This document shows positions 12,333 through 15,097 of a stretch of 15,097 bases of DNA, in pieces. The translations under genes were made by a program, and so were the position numbers. The notes under the pieces are model-generated. The model was not told where the DNA came from. It made no database searches and saw nothing but the letters and a program-made list of their open reading frames with translations. Each line of letters starts with the position of its first letter. The stretch's first letter is position 1. Source of the DNA: Woeseiaceae bacterium (GTDB lineage: Bacteria; Pseudomonadota; Gammaproteobacteria; Steroidobacterales; Woeseiaceae). The DNA is taken from positions 1 to 15,097 of the forward strand of contig JALHUQ010000077.1 of the NCBI GenBank assembly GCA_022866645.1, given 5' to 3'.

Positions 12333-13856
12333 TTAATCGTCCACGCGCACAGGGCCGTTAAGCAGAGCCTCTTTTACGAGTTGCAAAATTAACTTAACTT
12401 CCTTGGCACTGATATCAAATATGGGCGTAAATCGCAGCGAATGTTTGCCGCCATGAATGACTCCAAGACCCTTCCTGCGCAGGTAGTCTTCAGTGCTGTT
12501 TGCGCCGTAGGTTTTATATCGTGAATCGAGCTTACAGCTCACCAGCAATCCAGTGCCCTGAGCGCTCGTGATTCTACCATTGGTTTCCTCGACCAACGCG
12601 GCCATACCTTGGCGCAGCTCGAGACCCCGGGCCCGGATGTTCTCGCGTCGCGCGGTCGTAATAGAATCGAGAACTGCGATCGCAACGTCCAGCGCGCGCG
12701 GATTCGTGGTCATCGTGTTGCCGTACAGTCCTTGTTGGTAGGTATTTGCAGCCCGCTCTGAAAGAGCAAGTACCGATAAAGGGTATTGCCCCGCATTCAA
12801 CGATTTCGAATAGGACTCGATATCCGGCGCATCGAGGTCCTGGAAGCCCGGGTAATCAACGATCGATAGCACGCCATGAGCGCGAAGTCCGGCCTGAATC
12901 GAATCAACCACCAACATCGTGCCATGTTCCTTTGTCAGCTCTCTGGCGCGCGAATAGAACTCAGCGTCGATGGGCATACCAGGATTGCCTTCGCCCATCA
13001 CAGGTTCCATGAAAAAGGCTTCGATAAAGACGCTGCTGTCTTGCGCATCCGCAAACACGGATTCAAGTGCTTCGATGTTATTCGGCTCTACCTTCAGCAG
13101 GTAATCATTTTCTCTAAACGATGCCAGGTGTTTTTTGTATTGCGCCGCACAGGAATCTGAGTAGTGGGCAGGTCGGTCGGTCCGACCATGAAAACTGCCC
13201 TGCAAGGTCAGTCCGCGAATCTCGAATCCCTCATATCGAGCACCCGGATCGGTCAGTTTACGAGAATTGATATCGGCTATTCGAGACGCGAGCGACATCG
13301 CCTCGGAACCGCTGTTCAAACATACGAAACTGTTGTACGGCGTGCCACCTGTGCGGGTATGCCCAACTTCGCGACGCAGACGATTGGTGAAATCCATCTG
13401 GTTAACGCTGGCCGTCATAATGTTCGCCATTACGTGCGGCTGATTCATCGCTTTCAGGACCAAGTCGGGCGCATGGCCAAGACCGAGCATGCCGTACCCG
13501 CCGCAGTCGTATATGACGGCGCCTTTCAGGCTGACTATCCAAGGCCCGGCAGCGCCTGTCGCAACGTAGGGATTGATGGCGTCTACAGCGTAGAAGTTCG
13601 TCAATCCAGCGTGCGCGGCGCTAATTTGCTCGCGCTCATCCAGCGCCAGAAAATCGGCGTGGGTTTTTTTCAATTCGAGAAAGCGCGCGTAGGCGCGCTC
13701 GATGGCGACGGAGAGTTCGTGATATCCGTCTTCAAGAAAGTCGAGTATGACTTCGTCTGAAAGTCCGCTGGTCAGGGCGGTACCGCCGAATTCCCTCATT
13801 TCGATGAGGCGGCCAAGGTGTAAATCAAACATGCGTGAGCCAATTGCTTGCGGCAT
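12333..13856 (-). CDS. Class III-fold PLP-dependent aminotransferase, divergent
   Basis: The start is the ATG at 13856: AAGGA lies 8 nt upstream and the predicted transcription start is near 13880, which argues against an in-frame ATG at 13880. The 507-residue protein has class III landmarks: NSGSEA (181-186), SFHGRT (221-226), EPVMGEGN (284-291), VVDSIQAG (316-323) and Schiff-base lysine Lys351 in YSKSLNAG; GNTMTTNP (379-386) contacts the cofactor in relatives. The usual D-E-[VI]-Q is D318-S-I-Q321, and the usual Gly-rich G-F-G-R-[TS]-G is GLRAHG. An N-terminal helical region of about 85 residues precedes the fold, and the total exceeds the usual 400-460 residues. The amino donor and acceptor are unknown; lysine, ornithine or diamine substrates are typical of the class. 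No pathway partner is adjacent. Confidence 0.85.
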   Translation of the reverse strand: MPQAIGSRMFDLHLGRLIEMREFGGTALTSGLSDEVILDFLEDGYHELSVAIERAYARFLELKKTHADFLALDEREQISAAHAGLTNFYAVDAINPYVATGAAGPWIVSLKGAVIYDCGGYGMLGLGHAPDLVLKAMNQPHVMANIMTASVNQMDFTNRLRREVGHTRTGGTPYNSFVCLNSGSEAMSLASRIADINSRKLTDPGARYEGFEIRGLTLQGSFHGRTDRPAHYSDSCAAQYKKHLASFRENDYLLKVEPNNIEALESVFADAQDSSVFIEAFFMEPVMGEGNPGMPIDAEFYSRARELTKEHGTMLVVDSIQAGLRAHGVLSIVDYPGFQDLDAPDIESYSKSLNAGQYPLSVLALSERAANTYQQGLYGNTMTTNPRALDVAIAVLDSITTARRENIRARGLELRQGMAALVEETNGRITSAQGTGLLVSCKLDSRYKTYGANSTEDYLRRKGLGVIHGGKHSLRFTPIFDISAKEVKLILQLVKEALLNGPVRVDD

Positions 13857-13864
13857 TGACGTTT

Positions 13865-13869
13865 TCCTT
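13865..13869 (-). promoter_or_regulatory. Ribosome binding site deciding the aminotransferase start
   Basis: AAGGA on the minus strand lies 8 nt before the ATG at 13856, favouring it over the upstream in-frame ATG at 13880. Confidence 0.7.
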
Positions 13870-13886
13870 CGAGCGTCCAATGGCGA

Positions 13887-13916
13887 ACTATATCAAAGGT
13901 CGTGCTTTCGTTTCAC
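13887..13916 (-). promoter_or_regulatory. Sigma-70-like promoter of the aminotransferase gene
   Basis: On the minus strand GTGAAA (13911-13916, 4 of 6 matches) and TATAGT (13887-13892, 5 of 6) are 18 bp apart. The predicted start of transcription near 13880 gives a leader of about 24 nt. Confidence 0.5.
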
Positions 13917-13939
13917 TAGAAACAAGACGTCCGCGTGCA

Positions 13940-13968
13940 ATAAAAATGTCCGGCGCTGGGAACACCGG
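13940..13968 (-). terminator. Rho-independent terminator of the small basic protein gene
   Basis: Reading the minus strand, CCGGTGTT-CCC-AGCGCCGG (13968 down to 13950) forms an 8-pair stem, two of them wobbles, with a 3-nt loop. ATTTTTATTG follows. It lies 31 nt after the stop of the gene at 13999 and just before the aminotransferase promoter. Confidence 0.65.
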
Positions 13969-13998
13969 CGGTGCAGGTCTGGCGCTTGGGGAAACTAC

Positions 13999-14190
13999 CT
14001 AGGGCAGGGAACGATCCCTTTTGGGTTTTCGCGTCAGTTGGCGCTGTTCGGATTCATCGCGGGCGTGGTGCAACTTCTTTTGCAGTCTGCCGGCATGTGA
14101 TGGTCCGAGATTACTAAACCGACTTCCAAGCATGCTGTAAGTCGCCTCGTCTACGTCATCCTGATTGTCGTGATAGTGTCGTTTGCTCAC
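13999..14190 (-). CDS. Small basic protein, 63 residues, unknown function
   Basis: From a GTG at 14190 to a stop at 13999-14001 the frame encodes a hydrophilic protein with an acidic N-terminal patch (NQDDVDEATYSMLGSRF) and a strongly basic C-terminal half (HAGRLQKKLHHARDESEQRQLTRKPKRDR), possibly one helix that could bind nucleic acid. A GAGACGAG stretch upstream is a weak ribosome binding site. A clear terminator directly downstream on the same strand is the best evidence that the gene is transcribed. No family is recognised. A frame on the opposite strand at 13747-14100 has no protein-like features. Confidence 0.5.
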   Translation of the reverse strand: MSKRHYHDNQDDVDEATYSMLGSRFSNLGPSHAGRLQKKLHHARDESEQRQLTRKPKRDRSLP

Positions 14191-14225
14191 GTTACTCGTC
14201 TCAATTATCAGTTACGGATGTGCTC

Positions 14226-14238
14226 GCACCGCCGGTGC
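14226..14238. repeat. Perfect hairpin GCACC-GCC-GGTGC
   Basis: This 13-bp element lies upstream of the small basic protein gene. Twelve of its bases (14226-14237) recur in reverse complement at 13963-13974, so the pair flanks that gene as an inverted repeat. No T-run follows on either strand. Confidence 0.4.
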
Positions 14239-14286
14239 AAATTCGCTGTGAAAAATTAAATCCAAGTGGGGGGTGTCAAAGAAAAA

Positions 14287-14574
14287 CTAGTGTGAACTCC
14301 CGGCAACCATATCGTCAGCTGAATCATCGAAATCGTAATAGTCGTCGAGATCCGCGAGGACTGATTGCAGGTACTTATCTTCTTTCGCCATTTCGATTCG
14401 ACGCCAGGACGCAATGCCACTGGTGGAATCAAATTGTTCCTCGTCTGCGTCTACACCATTGTCCGCAATTTCGTCGAACAAAAGCTCATCATCGTCCATA
14501 TCTATTTCCAGTGTTGATTCAAGGCCGCCATCGTCCCACGGCTCCAAAGCTTGTATTTCAGGTGGATTCGTCAT
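14287..14574 (-). CDS. Acidic 95-residue protein, PA3496-like C-terminus
   Basis: The start is the ATG at 14574, since GGAGG lies 5 nt upstream (14580-14584); an in-frame ATG at 14649 lacks such support and would add a TTGAC-repeat leader. The protein is very acidic (EIDMDDDELLFDEIADNGVDADEE at 33-56). It ends with a helix-like SWRRIEMAKEDKYLQSVLADLDDYYDFDD, which resembles the RRRIExxxExxxL segment of small gammaproteobacterial proteins annotated as PA3496-family putative envelope integrity proteins. That likeness is from memory and weak. There is no signal peptide or membrane segment. It is divergent from the MgtE-like gene and could be co-transcribed with the small basic protein gene downstream. 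Confidence 0.65.
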   Translation of the reverse strand: MTNPPEIQALEPWDDGGLESTLEIDMDDDELLFDEIADNGVDADEEQFDSTSGIASWRRIEMAKEDKYLQSVLADLDDYYDFDDSADDMVAGSSH

Positions 14575-14620
14575 GCCATCCTCCAGTCCGGCCAAGTACT
14601 TTGACGTAAAAGTAATGTTT

Positions 14621-14636
14621 TTGACTTTGATGTCAA
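14621..14636. promoter_or_regulatory. TTGAC-N6-GTCAA inverted repeat, possible operator
   Basis: The palindrome contains the minus-strand TTGACA (14631-14636), the best -35 candidate for the acidic protein gene, although the -10 is poor. A third half-site, TTGAC at 14601-14605, lies exactly 20 bp from the one at 14621, about two helical turns. The binding protein is unknown. Confidence 0.4.
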
Positions 14637-14883
14637 GGATTTTTTTCACGAATAATCGAACATGTCCAATCCATTGATATTAAAGGAGATATTGTAGGTC
14701 GTAGGCGGCCACTCGGGACTGACGAGTGTCAAGATACGAATGTTTCCGCGTCCGGAGTCGCGTGGCGCTGCAGGAACAATATTGGCGGCCGCAAGATCGC
14801 AATACGACTGTTGCATTGCCTGTCGCTATCAAGCATCCCGCAAAATAGAAAAAGCCTTCAGGCGGCGTCGCATGACTAACGGC

Positions 14884-14889
14884 TATAAT
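14884..14889 (+). promoter_or_regulatory. Consensus -10 box for the MgtE-like gene
   Basis: TATAAT matches the consensus exactly. The -35 position (about 14861) has no match, so an activator or weak expression is possible. The leader would be about 32 nt. Confidence 0.5.
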
Positions 14890-14927
14890 AGCTGCATTAC
14901 CCTGGACGCAATTCAAGGACATCGATC

Positions 14928-15097
14928 ATGGCCGACGACCAAGCGATAGCTCAGGCTCGGATTAAGGACCTGTTGCGTACCGGTAATTCGGGAATCGAAC
15001 TGGAGTCTCTGCTGGATTCAATGAATCCCGGCGATTTACTGAACGCCGTATTTCACCTGACGGCAGACGAACAGCGCGCGCTGCTCTCGATAATCTC
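14928..15097 (+). CDS. MgtE-like magnesium transporter, N-terminal fragment
   Basis: An ATG at 14928, with AAGGA 8 nt upstream, opens a frame that runs off the right edge after 56 codons. The sequence has a helix (AIAQARIKDLLRTGN), then LESLLDSMNPGDLLNAVFHLTADEQRALLSII. The last part fits the MgtE N-terminal repeat pattern L-L-x-x-[ML]-x-P-x-D-L-x-x-x-[LF]-x-x-L-x-x-[DE]-[ED]-[QR]-x-x-L-L. In MgtE this superhelical cytosolic domain senses magnesium and gates the membrane channel. The CBS and membrane domains would lie beyond the window, so a protein that shares only this domain is possible. Confidence 0.7.
   Translation, partial: MADDQAIAQARIKDLLRTGNSGIELESLLDSMNPGDLLNAVFHLTADEQRALLSII

Larger units (their letters stand above)
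14575..14927. other. 353-bp divergent intergenic region
   Basis: No credible coding frame is seen. Near 14600-14636 are TTGAC (14601-14605), TTGAC (14621-14625) and GTCAA (14632-14636), the last two forming TTGACTTTGATGTCAA, which includes a minus-strand TTGACA -35 candidate for the acidic protein gene. AAAGGAGAT (14682-14690) is not followed by an ATG, GTG or TTG that opens a frame. The MgtE promoter lies at the right end. Confidence 0.5.

Noticed and set aside
13164..13760. Open frame of 198 codons on the plus strand
   Set aside because: It is antisense to the aminotransferase gene, which has complete motifs, and shows no family features itself.
14851..14862. Minus-strand hairpin GCCT-GA-AGGC followed by T-rich sequence
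   Set aside because: The stem is only 4 bp and no minus-strand gene lies directly upstream that would need a terminator.
14691..14882. 64-codon frame after a strong AAAGGAGAT, starting at ATT
   Set aside because: It needs a very rare start codon and the translated sequence is Arg/Cys-rich with no protein-like pattern; the AAAGGAGAT is probably coincidental.
1..15097. CRISPR array, tRNA, insertion sequence or prophage
   Set aside because: No regularly spaced repeats, no cloverleaf or transposase-like sequence, and no integrase or structural phage gene were seen on either strand.

Overview
The window is bacterial chromosome of roughly 54-55 percent GC (estimated by eye) with short intergenic gaps and no tRNA, rRNA, CRISPR array, transposase or phage gene. 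The protein repertoire (NnrS, AlkX/YcaQ, DUF3108, DUF374 acyltransferase, PrsW, MgtE) and a consensus CRP-type operator point to a gammaproteobacterium, probably an environmental one. The genus cannot be named from this sequence.

Left part (1-3834): the tail of a RidA-family gene is followed at once by an AlkX/YcaQ-type DNA glycosylase. Convergent to these is a minus-strand pair: a secreted, charged, repeat-containing protein with a His-rich tail, then the multi-pass membrane protein NnrS. The repeat protein is divergent from a lipoprotein of unknown function, and a perfect 17-bp palindrome lies in the 64-bp gap between them.

Middle part (3835-9668): this is the most interesting region. On the plus strand a cytochrome P450, a fatty acyl-AMP ligase-like enzyme carrying its own C-terminal acyl carrier domain, and a KAS III (FabH-like) ketosynthase form a tight operon (7-nt gap, then an ATGA overlap). 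Divergent from it are a DUF374 lysophospholipid-acyltransferase-like gene and a DUF3108 periplasmic protein, again with a 4-bp ATGA-type overlap. The inferred logic is activation of a fatty acid as acyl-AMP, loading on the fused carrier domain, oxidation by the P450, decarboxylative extension by the KAS III, and possibly transfer into a lipid by the acyltransferase. The product is unknown. No PKS or NRPS lies in view.

Right part (9669-15097): a 371-bp gene-free stretch ends in a well-formed class II CRP-type promoter and a stem-loop. These precede a 57-residue acidic protein whose stop codon overlaps that of a convergent PrsW-type membrane protease. Next come an EamA transporter that apparently lacks an ATG/GTG/TTG start at its natural N-terminus, a small two-helix membrane protein, and a divergent class III-fold aminotransferase with its own promoter. 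Then come a small basic protein with a clear rho-independent terminator, an acidic 95-residue protein, and the first 56 codons of an MgtE-like magnesium transporter running off the right edge.
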